From Cryptomeria japonica (taxonomy: Eukaryota > Streptophyta > Pinopsida > Cupressales > Cupressaceae), in assembly GCF_030272615.1 (NCBI RefSeq), contig NC_081405.1, forward strand, positions 153,467,113-153,531,112: 64,000 bases of DNA, given 5' to 3'. Shown piece by piece: positions 1-11,090 of this stretch (its first letter is position 1; each line of letters begins with the position of its first letter). The notes below the pieces were generated by a model. The model ran no database searches. It saw only the letters and a list, made by a program, of their open reading frames with translations, and was not told the DNA's origin. Position numbers and translations under genes: made by a program.

Positions 1-244
1 GAAGAAGTGTCTTATCCAAAGACACTTTTGGAAGTGTTTCATGAAGAAATTTCACTGCATCATCAATGAGCCATGTGCTCTGCATACGAGACCTAATGAA
101 CTTCTTGAGAGAAGATTGGTGAAGTATATCACCCAGATGAAGCATATGCAAGGGAGACAACCTATTAAAGTCCATCTAACCTCAAGACATGGGTACCTAA
201 AGTACCTTTGTAATTATAACTAGTTCAAACAACAACTGTAGTTT

Positions 245-547
245 TCATAGGTTTGATACATAATCTCCAGACAGTCCAGAAGATTCTCTACCAGACATTA
301 CCGTCATTTCTTCCTCAATCTTCTTCCACTTCTCTTGTGTCTTCTCTAGACTCTTCTCCTTCTTTGAAATATTATCTATAGACATATCCACACCCTTGTT
401 TGTCTCCATTTGATTGTCTAGACCTATATCACCATCTCTTTGCTCATCTGTCTTCTCTGAACCTTCACTGCTACCAACATTGGGAGCACTCGTTCCAATC
501 TCCACCAGATTGGTATTTGTATTTGTCTTCTCTTTAGGAGAAGACAA
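245..547 (-). CDS. hydrophilic Glu/Lys/Ser-rich reading frame, fragment
   Basis: An open frame of about 100 residues, rich in Glu, Lys, Ser and Asn, with no membrane segment and no motif I recognise. The middle is acidic and the end is charged with KKEK and EKWKKIEEEM stretches that could form a short coiled coil. Upstream on the minus strand (548-720) the same frame is broken by stops, so it is probably a relic of a larger transposon-borne protein, similar in composition to the linker of the long minus-strand frame at 24180-27410. It could equally be a chance open frame in a purine-rich strand. No function is assigned. Confidence 0.2.
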   Translation of the reverse strand: MSSPKEKTNTNTNLVEIGTSAPNVGSSEGSEKTDEQRDGDIGLDNQMETNKGVDMSIDNISKKEKSLEKTQEKWKKIEEEMTVMSGRESSGLSGDYVSNL

Positions 548-599
548 CCTTATTCAAATCTTCAACAACATCTATTGTTTCCTCTTTTGTCTATTTCAT

Positions 600-1880
600 T
601 AGTCTATGATAGTCATTTGGATTCTCACCCATGATGATTTTGACTCTCTTTTGTTCAGATTTTTTTTGCACCAAGATCTTGTAGGACTCCACCAATGGGT
701 AAATAATTGGGTATAATACCTCAACTTAGATACTAGACATACTCACTAAGTAGCCATCAACCCCATTATTAAAGATCATTTTTCTATCAACATAGGGACG
801 TTAAGCTTGAAATGGGACAACATTGTTTATGCACTAAGAGTTTCTCAGACTATTTTATACTAATCCTAGTGATAGGAGATACTGAAATAAATAACAAGTA
901 GCAAATAAGCCTGATAACCATTAACTACCTCTTATTGAAGTAAATGCTACTGAAACTTGTTGTAAAAAAAAAACTCTAATCAATAAAAAGAAACTGTTTT
1001 GTTCTCTTGGCTGCAGGAACAGACATAGAATGAAACTTTTTCATGGCTACAGGAACAGTCAAGCACTTAAGCTATATCATGAATGAAATTGAAAAGAACT
1101 AAAAACTAAATTCAAATGGAATCCTCACCAAGTGGACCCCCTTGAATGATTCTTCCCAGTGATTAACTTAAAGCTCAAATACTATGCATTCATGATTTCA
1201 CCATTCACTCATATAATTGATAACAGAGATAATGGAAGCTTGTTCTTTATTTCAAAATATTCAATTCAACAAAACAACAAATTACATATCTTTTCAATCA
1301 AGCCTTTTGAGGATAGGTTTGGTGAATTTATAGAAAATAAAAGCTACGATTAACTAACTGCTACATTCATTCCATTCCTTCAAATCAAGAGGATGGCTTT
1401 TATTGAAATCATGAAAACTAGGAACAAAAATATTGAAATAGAGTAGGACTCTACTTATGATGATTGATCTTCATTATATTCTCCTCCTATATCTACTCTA
1501 CCAGCAAACATGGCGAGTAAATGAAAGGATAACTATTCTTCAATTGAGTCAAAAAGTCCTCAATTGCCATAACAACTGGCTAGTTGTTTGTAATTGTTTT
1601 GACTCCTTCCAGGTCTGTTGTCTTTGACCTTTTCAAAGCTCCATTGCATCTTGGCAACTGCATTTACTACTCATTCAACAATTTGAGACACCTTCATAAT
1701 AGCTGCATTCAAGGGGTCAAAGTGCAAAGATCCTTGTTCATTAAAAACACTTAAAACATAGCATTTATCACCATTCATAACCAAAAACACATTCAATTAG
1801 CATTTGTGGCATTCATTCCAAAAGGCTTCAAGACATCACAAGTTTGCTTAAGGTTGTGATTTACAATAGATATGTCACAT
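600..1880. other. AT-rich stretch, nothing recognised
   Basis: I see no convincing coding, RNA or transposon-end signal. Short open frames here have no recognisable motifs. Confidence 0.5.
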
Positions 1881-1893
1881 AATGCCATGTCTT

Positions 1894-3283
1894 TTAAAAA
1901 CATAAAGTAGTTTCAAACAACATAAAAGGTCTAAATAAAACATCAAAAATAGAGTTCATCAAATCTTTCATTTCAAATTTAGAAGCAAGCAAAAAGTTTA
2001 CTTTTGAAATCATACATTTCCCCTTTTCAATGAATAATGTATAATGCAATGTATAGGAAATAATCACCATCAGATTTACAATAAACACAATGATTTGATT
2101 TAGAATGCTCAAATTCCAAACTCAACACATACATATCAAATTTTTGATGCCACATCCTAGGAATTTTTTGAGGCCATACAAAGATTTCTTCAATTTACAA
2201 ACCAAAATATTTTTTATTTTTACCACATAATGCTCTAGTTGTGTCATATAAATATCCTCCTCCAACTCACCGTGAAGAAAAACAATTTTCACATCCATTT
2301 TCTTAAAATCTAAATCATAAGTAGTAATAATAAAAAATAAAAATCTAATAGATGTATTTTTTCCAATAGGAGAAAATATCTCACCATAATTAACACCCTC
2401 AACATGAGGGTAACCTTTCGCAACCAACCTTGCTTTATACTTCTCAATGCTTCCATTTGAACCAATATTTTTCTTGAACACCCATTTACAACCAATAGGT
2501 TTACATCCTTTGAGAAATAGTACAACATCCCATGTATCATTCTTTTTCAAAGCTTGCATTTCTTCATCCAGAACAATTTCCCAAGATTCTGCATCATTCA
2601 TATCTAATGCCTCTTCTACAAATCTAGGTTCATCCACATTAGTATTCAAAGCAAAAATACATGTCCAGTCATTAGGTTAATGCCTTTCAAGAGGTTGTCT
2701 ATGTCTTGTAGACCTTCAAACAAGCTAAGTTGGAGGTTCTTCCTCTTATTTTGAAGGTTCAGAGCTAGATGAGCTCTCCTCAACCTCTTTTTTATCTAGG
2801 GGTCTCAATTCAATTTTTTTAGGCGTAGAATAAAATTGAATCACATCTTGTTGTTTAACCTATTATGGCTACAACATAACAAAAGGAGGCTTCATTTATC
2901 TAAAAGTAATATTTCTACTATGTATGACCTTGTGTAACAAGGTCTCAAAGCTTGTATACTTTCACAGCATGACTGTATCCATTACACAGCCTTGTTCTCC
3001 AACTTTGTTCACTTTTCCTTTGGCACATGTGCATACGCATTGCAACCAAAAACTCTAAGGTGTCTCAAAGAAAGCTTATGACCTGACCATGCCTCCATTA
3101 GCATTTTATCAACAAGAGATAATGTAGGAAACCTATTATTCAAGTAGCAAGCAGTGACAACAACTTCAATCCAAAAATTTGGTTCTAGACCAAAATCACT
3201 CAACATACTTATAGCCTTCTCCATCATTTTTTTTTTCATTCTTTTTGCAACTCCATTATGTTGTGGAGAACACAAAGTTTTCT
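1894..3283 (-). pseudogene. Ty1/copia integrase-reverse transcriptase relic (copy 1)
   Basis: Read on the minus strand this is the end of a copia integrase followed by the linker and the start of reverse transcriptase. At 3275-3009 the integrase core end is visible (CSPQHNGVAKRM, then LRVFGCNAYAHVPKEK). From about 3000 to 2650 comes the Ser/Glu-rich linker, and from 2649 to 2122 the RT start ([53 protein letters not shown]). Frameshifts and stops break it, for example between 2122 and 2112, and the catalytic YVDD block is lost: 1894-2112 retains only FIEKGKCMISK-type sequence. The RT part is clearly related to copy 2 at 3574-4850, with matching stretches at 2122-2250 and 4690-4830. The integrase is cut off sharply at about 3283, where the partial LTR of copy 2 begins. 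It is a dead relic. Confidence 0.85.
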
Positions 3284-3573
3284 TCTATCAACGTGAAATG
3301 TACTACATTTCTTATGGCCACTTTTGGGCCTATTTGGAGCCTTTAAGGCCTTCAAAATCAACTTTGAAGCTTTCATACAACATCATCAAAACTAGAAAAT
3401 TTAATATCTTTAAAACCAAACATGATCTTGCCATGAAAACTTACCTGCATGATTATTTAACCAATCCAAAGATTTGGGGAGAATTTTAGTTCAATCCATG
3501 GTCAAATGAAAATTTACTAAAAATAGTAACCTTATGCATATGTAAGGTTGAGACAACGTTTTCCTAACATTAT
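3284..3573 (-). repeat. partial 3' LTR of copia copy 2
   Basis: On the minus strand the pol end of copy 2 is followed by a purine tract (GACAAGTGGGATAA, near 3574-3592), as expected for a polypurine tract, and then TGTTAGGAAAACG, which fits a copia LTR start at 3573. The sequence runs about 290 bp and stops abruptly at the integrase of copy 1, so the LTR is truncated. No partner LTR was found. Confidence 0.5.
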
Positions 3574-4850
3574 CCCACTTGTCTAACACCTTACAAGAGA
3601 AAAGGGAATATCTACACAATAATTTAATTGCTAGGGGCCGTGATACCCATAGACTCCAAACACCATCTCAACTTCTTTGTGCTCATGACCTTAGTTAAAG
3701 GAACTTGCAACATGCATCAAAATCTCTACCTTAACTAGCTTCACTATACCATCCTCAACCATATCTCTAACAAAATGACATTGAACGTAAATGTGCTTGG
3801 CCTTGGAATGAAAAGTCAAGTTTTTAGTTAAGTAGATCACACTTTGTCTGTCACAATAAACTATCACCGCACCTTGTTTTATTCCTATATTTGATCACAA
3901 TCTCTTAAGCCAAATGACTTCTTTACAAGCAAGAGTAACTGTTGTATACTTATCTTCAAAAATAAAAAAAACCAACCACATCCCGTCACTTACTCATCCA
4001 ACTAATTGCACCACCAAATAAAGTAAACATGTAAGCATTGGTGGATCTTTTTCTATCAACATCACCAGCCTAGTTTTAATCCACATAACCATGAATATCA
4101 AGAGAAATTTTGTCTCCTATCAAATTACCACGATAACACAAAGAATACTCTAAGATACCCTTCAAATATCTGAAGACTCTTTTAACTACATCCCAATGAA
4201 CTTTTCCATGATTAGAAATAAATCTGAAAAGAACTCTCACTGCTTGAGCAAAGTCTGGTCTAGTGCAGACCCTTGTCTACATAAAACTTCCAACTACACT
4301 CTAGTAAGGCACTTTTCTCATGTCTTCCATCTTTGATGTGGATGCAAGATACTTTGAAATGGATAATTTTGTTCCAAGTATAAAGGGAACACATAATGGT
4401 CTACAATCCTAAATGTTAAACCTCTAGAAAATTGAATTCACATACTTACTTTGGTCTAGTCAGAGCTTTCTATTCACTCTATCTCTTCTAATTTCCATCC
4501 TAAGAATGCATTTCGCTGCACCAAAATATTTTATTTTAAATTTAGCAAAAAATTGAGACATTAGTTTTGAAATCATACATTTCCCTTTTCCAATGAATAA
4601 CATATCATCAACACATAATGCAATGTATAAGAAATGCTCACCATTAGATTTATAATAAACATAATGATATGACATAGAACACTCAAATCCCAAACTCAAC
4701 AAATATGTATCAACTTTTTGATACCACATCCTAGGACTCTATTTGAGGCCATACAAAGATTTCTTCAATTTACAAACCAAAATACTTTTACATTTTACCA
4801 CATAGTTCTTTGGTTGTGTTATATAAAAATACTTTTACATTTTACCATGA
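3574..4850 (-). pseudogene. Ty1/copia reverse transcriptase-RNase H relic (copy 2)
   Basis: Minus-strand copia pol. The RT part (4729-4460) shows WYQKVDTYLLSLGFE and a decayed catalytic block CVDDMLFIGKGKCMISKL, where the family has YVDDM. RNase H follows down to about 3640: HWDVVKRVFRYLKGILEYSLCYRG, then AGDVDRKRSTNAYMFTLFGGAISWMSK, and finally the family C-terminal signature (TKKLRWCLESMGI), so the pol C-terminus is present. Many stops and frameshifts make it non-functional. It lies upstream, in the same orientation, of the copy 1 integrase. The two are related but separate copies, placed tail-to-head. Confidence 0.85.
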
Positions 4851-5174
4851 ATATAGGGGCATCAGATTTTTTCTACGGTCCATCTTCCGTTTATGATTTC
4901 TTGTTTCTATTTTTCTATTTATTGAATGCTTGTGATATTGGACTCATGTGGTCCTTTGTAGGTACACTTATGTTGTTATTTTAATATTGTATTGATATAC
5001 TTATTTATTTAAGGATTGATACAAGCTTGAGTCTTTTTAATGATGGAGTTTTTTCTTGTAAAGGTTTGTCCACATGCTTCCATTCTCATTATTATAATTT
5101 AAGAACTTTTTTTATTCCGACCTTCTTCTCAATTATTTTATTATTATATAAAATTTCTCTTACAAAACTTTTTA
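4851..5174. other. AT-rich spacer
   Basis: T-rich sequence with no recognisable gene or element end. The plus-strand open frames translate to low-complexity Phe/Leu strings. Confidence 0.5.
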
Positions 5175-5320
5175 GGCACCAATCCATAGGAGACATCAAT
5201 CCCCTCAATTCACAGGCACCGACCTATTGGAGACACCAATCCTTACAATTCGTATGCACCAACCTACTAGAGACACCGGTCCATAATTTGTAAGCACCAA
5301 CCTATTGGAGATGCCAAATC
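5175..5320. repeat. about 40-bp tandem repeat, 4 degenerate copies
   Basis: The unit reads roughly GGCACCAACCTATTGGAGA followed by CACCAATCC and an AATT-rich tail. GCACC starts recur at about 5175, 5215, 5255 and 5293, giving spacings of 40, 40 and 38 bp. Confidence 0.75.
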
Positions 5321-5329
5321 AATCATTTA

Positions 5330-6390
5330 ACTGGATGCCAAGTTCCTTGCCCTAGATTGACGCTATCCAATCATCAAAAAATTTACGTGATCGCAAAGCA
5401 TTTGAATCAAGACAAACAAAGAAGATAGCAACACTTTTAAGCCTCAATTCCTCAGCCTCAAGGGCTTTACCCATGTCTTCATTAGGGGTTATGAAGAGAA
5501 CCATTGATGGAGGAGAGGCAACCTTACTAGATTTTCATGTTTGTGCTTCCCCCTTTGAGGAGTCCTTTGTGCCCATCATTGTCTCCCTCTGATTCTGCAG
5601 TAGTGTCACCTTCCAATCCTGAGTGCGTGATGATATAAATACCTCAATTGAAAGCAACCGAGGGAGGGAAAACATCATCTCCATTGTCACCTACAACAAC
5701 ATCCCTACAAGATTTGTCTCTAAGCAACTCAAGTTTCTTGAGCCTTATCACAATGGACTGCATAACTACATCTTCAAGGGTATTATTAATTGCTTCATTT
5801 AATGCTTCCTCACCATTTGTCGAAACACGATCTCCCATGGGTCAGTTAGCTTGGGAGAAGCAAGTTGGCTAGGGTCGGGTACACCAAATAAAAATCAAGC
5901 CTATACATAGCCAAGGAGGCCAAGGCAAGGACCAAGTTAGTCGAGGAATGGGCGGGAGAAAGACTCAAATCAAGTCAAAATAAACACTAAAGGTAAAAGC
6001 ATTCAAAACCACAAAAGAACACACAATTAACCAAAAGGAAAAGAGGAAGAAGAATCTCAATACAACAAAGAACACTAATCCAGGTTCTCTATAGCGAAAA
6101 TAGCTCTCTAAAGACATCAATGGTAGATGACCCTTCAACTCCTAGAACTCTCTCTCATCCTCCTTTGAAATCAATATCATATTTGATAACCTATTCAAAA
6201 TGCATATCAATGAACAATAAACATTATTGGCTCAATATAACATTAGCAAATAATTTATTAAACAAGAAAAAGCTCTCCTAAAACTATATTTCAATCTACT
6301 TAAATAGTTTATTAAATCTAGGTAAGCCTGTAGTGATTCATACTATTTTAAGAAGTCCTAAATCTTCTAATATTATTTTTTATTTTAATT
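5330..6390. other. promoter-distal upstream region of the CB5LP-like gene
   Basis: Mostly anonymous. A 64-residue minus-strand frame (5838-5644) begins MGDRVSTNGEEALNEA and is hydrophilic with a DKSCRDVVVGDNGDD stretch, but it is followed by stops. It may be a relic of a transposon-borne protein (low confidence). The last 300 bp (6100-6390) are AT-rich and lead into a TATA box. Confidence 0.35.
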
Positions 6391-6395
6391 TTAAT

Positions 6396-6403
6396 TATAA
6401 AAG
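6396..6403 (+). promoter_or_regulatory. TATA box of the CB5LP-like gene
   Basis: TATAAAAG stands 108 bp upstream of the proposed ATG at 6504. A start site about 30 bp downstream would leave a 5' UTR of roughly 75 nt, which is ordinary for a plant gene. A pyrimidine-rich stretch with TTGATCTCTTACTTCTGC follows it. Confidence 0.5.
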
Positions 6404-6503
6404 CAAAGACCTCGAGCAAATCAATTGATCTCTTACTTCTGCAGTACTTGTGTGAGTAATGACAGCAAGTGTTCCTTGATCTGCTGAGGGCAGAGTTAAA
6501 AGA

Positions 6504-6723
6504 ATGGAGACGAGCATGGTGGTCTGGTTGCTCGCGGCAGCTCTCGCTGCAGCCTTCTTTTTAACAATCAGAGGCAAATGCTTCCTCCTCCCTTTTCCTC
6601 TACTTCAGTTCCTTTATTCCTCTGTCATGACACGGACGACTTAGGAAATGAGCTTTTTCCTCTGTGATGAATGCAGGGCGTAATGGATCTGCCCCAACAA
6701 GCGCCACTTCAAACAATCTCAGT
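6504..6723 (+). CDS. CB5LP: cytochrome b5-like protein, exons 1-2 (N-terminal membrane anchor)
   Basis: Exon 1 (6504-6573) starts at the first ATG after the TATA box and encodes a short head and one hydrophobic segment (VVWLLAAALAAAFFLTI, residues 6-22) followed by Arg, a typical N-terminal signal anchor. It appears to end at a rare GC donor (AGAG|GCAAAT). Intron 1 is 103 bp with a CAG acceptor. Exon 2 (6677-6723) adds a Ser/Thr/Asn linker and ends at a strong donor (AGT|GTATGT) in phase 0. Joining these 39 codons to the cytochrome b5 exons at 32175 keeps the frame and gives 117 residues, close to the roughly 121 of the plant CB5LP type, which also has an N-terminal anchor. The join across 25 kb is inferred. 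A competing third exon at 7426 would give a different protein. Confidence 0.6.
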
Positions 6724-6788
6724 GTATGTCATTCTTTAAGGTGAATTAGATATTTGAACTGTATTTTCTTTCAGTTGGTTTTATGCTC

Positions 6789-6852
6789 TGTGTTGGAGGA
6801 AAGAGTAGGGTTTTTTGCATTGTGTTGGAGGAAAGAGTAGGGTTTTTTGCAT
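6789..6852. repeat. perfect 32-bp tandem duplication
   Basis: Two identical 32-bp copies (6789-6820 and 6821-6852) starting TGTGTTGGAGGAAAG. They lie just inside intron 2 and contain a GTAGGG stretch followed by a T run. Confidence 0.9.
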
Positions 6853-6929
6853 CGATTTGTTGTCAACATGAATAAATCACATTTTTTCGTGATTAATTTT
6901 GTTTTTGGGTTTAACATTTTTCCTTAAGA

Positions 6930-7232
6930 CAAATTTGAGAGAACACTTGCAGTGGGTTTAATCTTGGAGGGAACTCCATGGTTAAGCGCGTTTGAGTTGG
7001 GATAGTACCCGGATGGGTGACCTCCGGGGAAGTCCCAATGCTTCACCGTGTGAGCATCAATGAGCGGTAAGTGGACCATTCTCATGAAAGATGAAAGATG
7101 GGTTCTTGTGAACCACTACTCATGAAACACGCGTCAATGAGTTTGACTCAAAAACTACATAGTTGAACCCGGATAACAAATCATAGTTTGACTTGATGTG
7201 GAAAATACCTTCTACTTATCAAATTTGAGAGA
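6930..7232 (+). mobile_element. 5S-rRNA-derived retroposon with 13-bp target duplications
   Basis: The 277-bp insert (6943-7219) is flanked by the perfect direct repeat CAAATTTGAGAGA (6930-6942 and 7220-7232). Positions 6971 to about 7048 match the inner two thirds of plant 5S rRNA, including the RNA polymerase III internal promoter: GAACTCC, GTTAAGCG (A-box region), GGATGGGTGACCTCC and GGGAAGTCC (C-box region). The first 45 or so bases of 5S are absent or unrecognisable. 5S sequence inside a plant mobile element recalls Cassandra TRIM LTRs, but those give 5-bp duplications. A 13-bp duplication is more like LINE-mobilised SINEs of the 5S-derived (SINE3-like) kind. There is no clear poly-A tail. 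The class is therefore uncertain, but the insertion itself is well supported. Confidence 0.8.
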
Positions 7233-7425
7233 TTTAAGTTTTCTTCCCTGCAATGTGGAAGTCATACATAATCCACCCCATAGCTTTGGTCCATTGTTTT
7301 TTCCTTAAATTCAGACAAAGTGTTCATTTCCACAATATTACTGAGCTTTTTAACTAATTAACACTACATGCTTCCACTGGATTGTTGAATCACCAAAAAT
7401 GGAACTTTGTTCTTTTTAATACCAG

Positions 7426-7530
7426 GCTGCATTAGCACTTGTCGGTGTTGGCAACAGTTGGTCCGCTTTCCTGCTGTACAGAGTGAACCGGCCTTCTTCC
7501 ACCTTTACTTTCCATGGATCTTGTAGTTAA
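7426..7530 (+). CDS. possible alternative 3' terminal exon
   Basis: After a pyrimidine tract and acceptor (TTCTTTTTAATACCAG, ending 7425) comes a GC-richer block that stays open for 34 codons in phase 0, the phase in which exon 2 ends, and closes with TAA at 7528-7530. It encodes AALALVGVGNSWSAFLLYR followed by a Ser/Thr-rich tail. Joined to exons 1-2 it would give a 73-residue protein with a second hydrophobic patch and no heme domain. It could be an alternative end of the same gene, the true end of a separate small gene, or a chance match. The composition stands out from its AT-rich surroundings. I do not recognise the product. Confidence 0.35.
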   Translation, partial: AALALVGVGNSWSAFLLYRVNRPSSTFTFHGSCS

Positions 7531-10500
7531 ATCCATGATATTATTACCTAGCTGAAGACTAGTTTCCTACCAGTCTTATTGGACAGGAGGAACTAATATA
7601 TGTTTTTTAGCATAATAATCAGGGTTATGTTTCTCCTGAAGGTTAAAGAAAATTGCACATTCTTTTTTAAGGTATTGATAAGGGCATTTGATGCCTCAAG
7701 TCCAATACACGTATGTTAGATTAAAATGTAGATCACTGAAATAGTGAAATATCCATTGTATATCCCAATACACCTTTCTAATTATAAAATACCATTTTCA
7801 TTTCTAGATATTATGAGCACCTTTTTTTGTGTGATATTTTTTATACCCTTTTGATTTCTACTTCTTTATATTTGGAATTAGTATTTGGTATTTTCACAAC
7901 ATCAAATCATATTCCTGCTGAAAATCTTGTCCAAAGTAATCTTACAATCCAAAGAAACAGAAACCATCAACATGCTTAATTTAGTGTCTCTCTTCCTTTT
8001 CTATTTGAATCTTTCACCCTAATCGATGTCTTTCCATCTCCTCTTTGCATCCTCCTTTCCCTAACTGCACGTGCTCGTCTCCATCCGCTTACATTCTCCA
8101 TCCCTCACTTCCCCCTCACACTCCACTTATCGCAGTTCTCATTAAATTGTCAACGTAGATATTTAATGAATATCTAAGCGCTAAGTTATACACAATGGCC
8201 ACCAAAGTATTAGATGGATTTTTTCATCCTTTCTTCATAAATTTGATTATCTCGTTTTATTTTTTCAAATTCATGGTCTTTGAAAAATACTATTTGACTC
8301 TTCAAATATTCAAGATTTTAAGCTTACAAACTAGCAACATGGATTGGATGGTTGCCGACCAACCAATAGCTGACTTATTATATTACACGATCTCCCCCTT
8401 TAAGATTTATTGTACAAAAGGATGTGTAGAACCAACGAAACATGAGGATGCATCCCTGAGGTTGAGGTGCTATCTTGGACACCTTGGGCATGGAGATGAA
8501 ATTCCCCTGTCGAAATTTTTTAGGAAAATATGATGGACATCCCATAGGGATGTTCGTTATTTTGTTCTGAAATGTCTGGGAATGGCCTCCCATCCTTGGG
8601 ACATCTGCAGACATTGCAGGGTTGTCTAGATATGCTGATTTTCACTAAAATAGTTAAAAAGCACGTGCCAAAATTAATATATGGTGTTAACTTATTATAT
8701 ATTTTTTGTAATTCACGCTGGTACACAAACACGCATTTCTTATGTCGTGCCTTGACTAGAATCAGTCAATAGTGCCTTTGTTATATTCAAGTGTGAAAGT
8801 ATTGTATTAATATTTTATTTTAAAAGAACTTCCTGTTTCTGATGGTTTATTCAATAGTTATTTTCAATTGATGCTTTTCTTAGGAGACCTCATTGCTCCG
8901 ATATGTGTTTTGGTTGATGTATCATTGGCTCCAATTTTCTATTGTTGTTTACCCATCCTTCCAAGCTCTTGTAGTATTCTTCTTTCGAGCACTACTTAAT
9001 ACATTTTTAGAAAGGAGTGAATTCTCTATAGCATTATCTTCCTCCGATACTGAGCTTAAATAGTACCATTATGAAAAAAATACCCCCAAAAGAAGGATTA
9101 CAGAAGCAAACATTCGTTCATGAAATGCACTGACCATGCATTTGTTTGCTTGTAGAAGATATCATTTACTTGTAGAACATATTAATATATTCTCTATTTT
9201 ATCTGCAGTTTAATATATAGGTATTTTTCTCTGTTGTATTTTTTTGCTCTGTATTCTCCGTTGTATTTTTTATTCATTCAATAACATTTAACTTTATTTA
9301 CTCATCTGCTGGTTCAAAATCTTTTTTTACCTTCTGGACAGAGGTGCAAAGTTAAACAAATAATGCAATCAAAGACTACAAAATTTTTCATATTGAATGA
9401 AGTGATCTGTTAATTGGCCAACTTTAAATGCAGTGGTTTTTTAAATGATTGAACTCATGCAAGCCAAATAAAGCCTTCTAGAACAGATTTGTAATTGCTC
9501 TCTATTTTGATATGCGTCAATCCTTTCTCAATCTGATATGTATGATTGAACAAGTTTACTTGAATGTTATCGATATTTGTTCGAGTTTTGAATATTGTAG
9601 TACTTATTAATATATAACTTTTTGAATATCATGCAGAAAAGTGAATTCACCATGCTCTAACAATATTTACTGAAATTATATAAGGAGAAGAGCAACCAAG
9701 ATATGAATCCAAGTATACAAACTCTTATTTTTATTTTCCTATCCAAGCATTTTAAACTTAACACACAAATCAAGATGAACGTTGAATTCAAGAAAGCTGA
9801 GATAAGATAGATGTCCAATTGATGTCCAGTTTACCAAGGTTTCAGGATTGAAATAAAAATATATTGAAGAAAGAAACATGGTTTGTTCAATCGCTATAAA
9901 GACATTTCTTGATGTGTCCCATGATAAATGATTTAGGATGTTGCCAATTTTCCCATGGTAAAGCATTATTTAGAATATATCTTATAGCCCGTTGTAACAT
10001 TAAAAATTCTAATAAGATGGTTAAATGGTAAGATCACAAGAAGCTTTGAGTCACTAGCTGGAACTGCAAGGATGTTGGCACATGAAACAATTACAGGACA
10101 ATAAAATTCCATCTCTGACCCAATGGAATCTATCACTTCAAAACCTCAAAGGGACTTTAGATTAGAACCTTCTATCTTCTGTATTACTGCTATCTTCTGT
10201 ATTACCATAGTTGTGTCATCAATCAAAATAGAAGCATCACAACCGTGCACATATCATACATATTTTAGAGAATAGATGTAAATGGAGCAATTTTCCTAAC
10301 ACCAATGATGTTAATGGCATATGCAATGGGGAAATATAAAATATGCCTGTTCCACATCTTCTATATATGACAAGAATCACAAACCCATCTATTTGATAGA
10401 GGCCTAATCTAGTGCAATTAGAGTTTCAGTGATCTCTACAAGATCTCTACAATTTTTTTATTAACATATTAAAATCATCAAACTAGATCATACTGTTAGG

Positions 10501-11090
10501 TGAAATCTATACATTAAGCTGCAAAAGGCTGGATAACATTCTTGTTCAAATAAAGAAGACATGGAAGTGCATGCTCAGAAGAGAAGCAGCCACATGTGTG
10601 TCTTGATCTACAACTGTTGCAACCCGATAAAAAACAATGGTCTCTGCCTCTAACAAGTCCATAGATAGTATACGGGGACCAAGGAGCCCACACCCCAGTG
10701 CACGTTTGCATTTTTGGATTTTCCTACTCATAACACTTGTCACTAACATTAGCACAGAATAAAACCTTGCAGTAGTAGGCATGGTTAACTCAAACTTTGT
10801 AAGGGAAGCAAGATTATAATAAAAAAGTAACTCAATTCTAACACAGTTGAATCAGTTGTAGATATAACTATATGAGTCATGAATGCTTGATATTAACACT
10901 GGCAGAAGAAAAACCAAAACCTTCTTATTCATCTCTCTACATAGGAGGTTTCAAACTGAATGATTGTATGATTGATTTTGGGGCATTTGACAATGTCATG
11001 CCCACATAAAGTAATATGCCTGATGATTTTCATGGACAAAAACATTTGGCAAATGTTGCTCTCCGGAATCCTGGTAGCCATCATTCTAAC
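7531..11090. other. intron 2, anonymous AT-rich DNA
   Basis: About 3.5 kb without recognisable coding, RNA or transposon-end signals. Open frames are short and without family resemblance. Confidence 0.5.

Noticed and set aside
6971-7048. Functional 5S rRNA gene
   Set aside because: The 5' third of 5S is missing, the helices carry mismatches, and it is embedded in a dispersed insert with target duplications.
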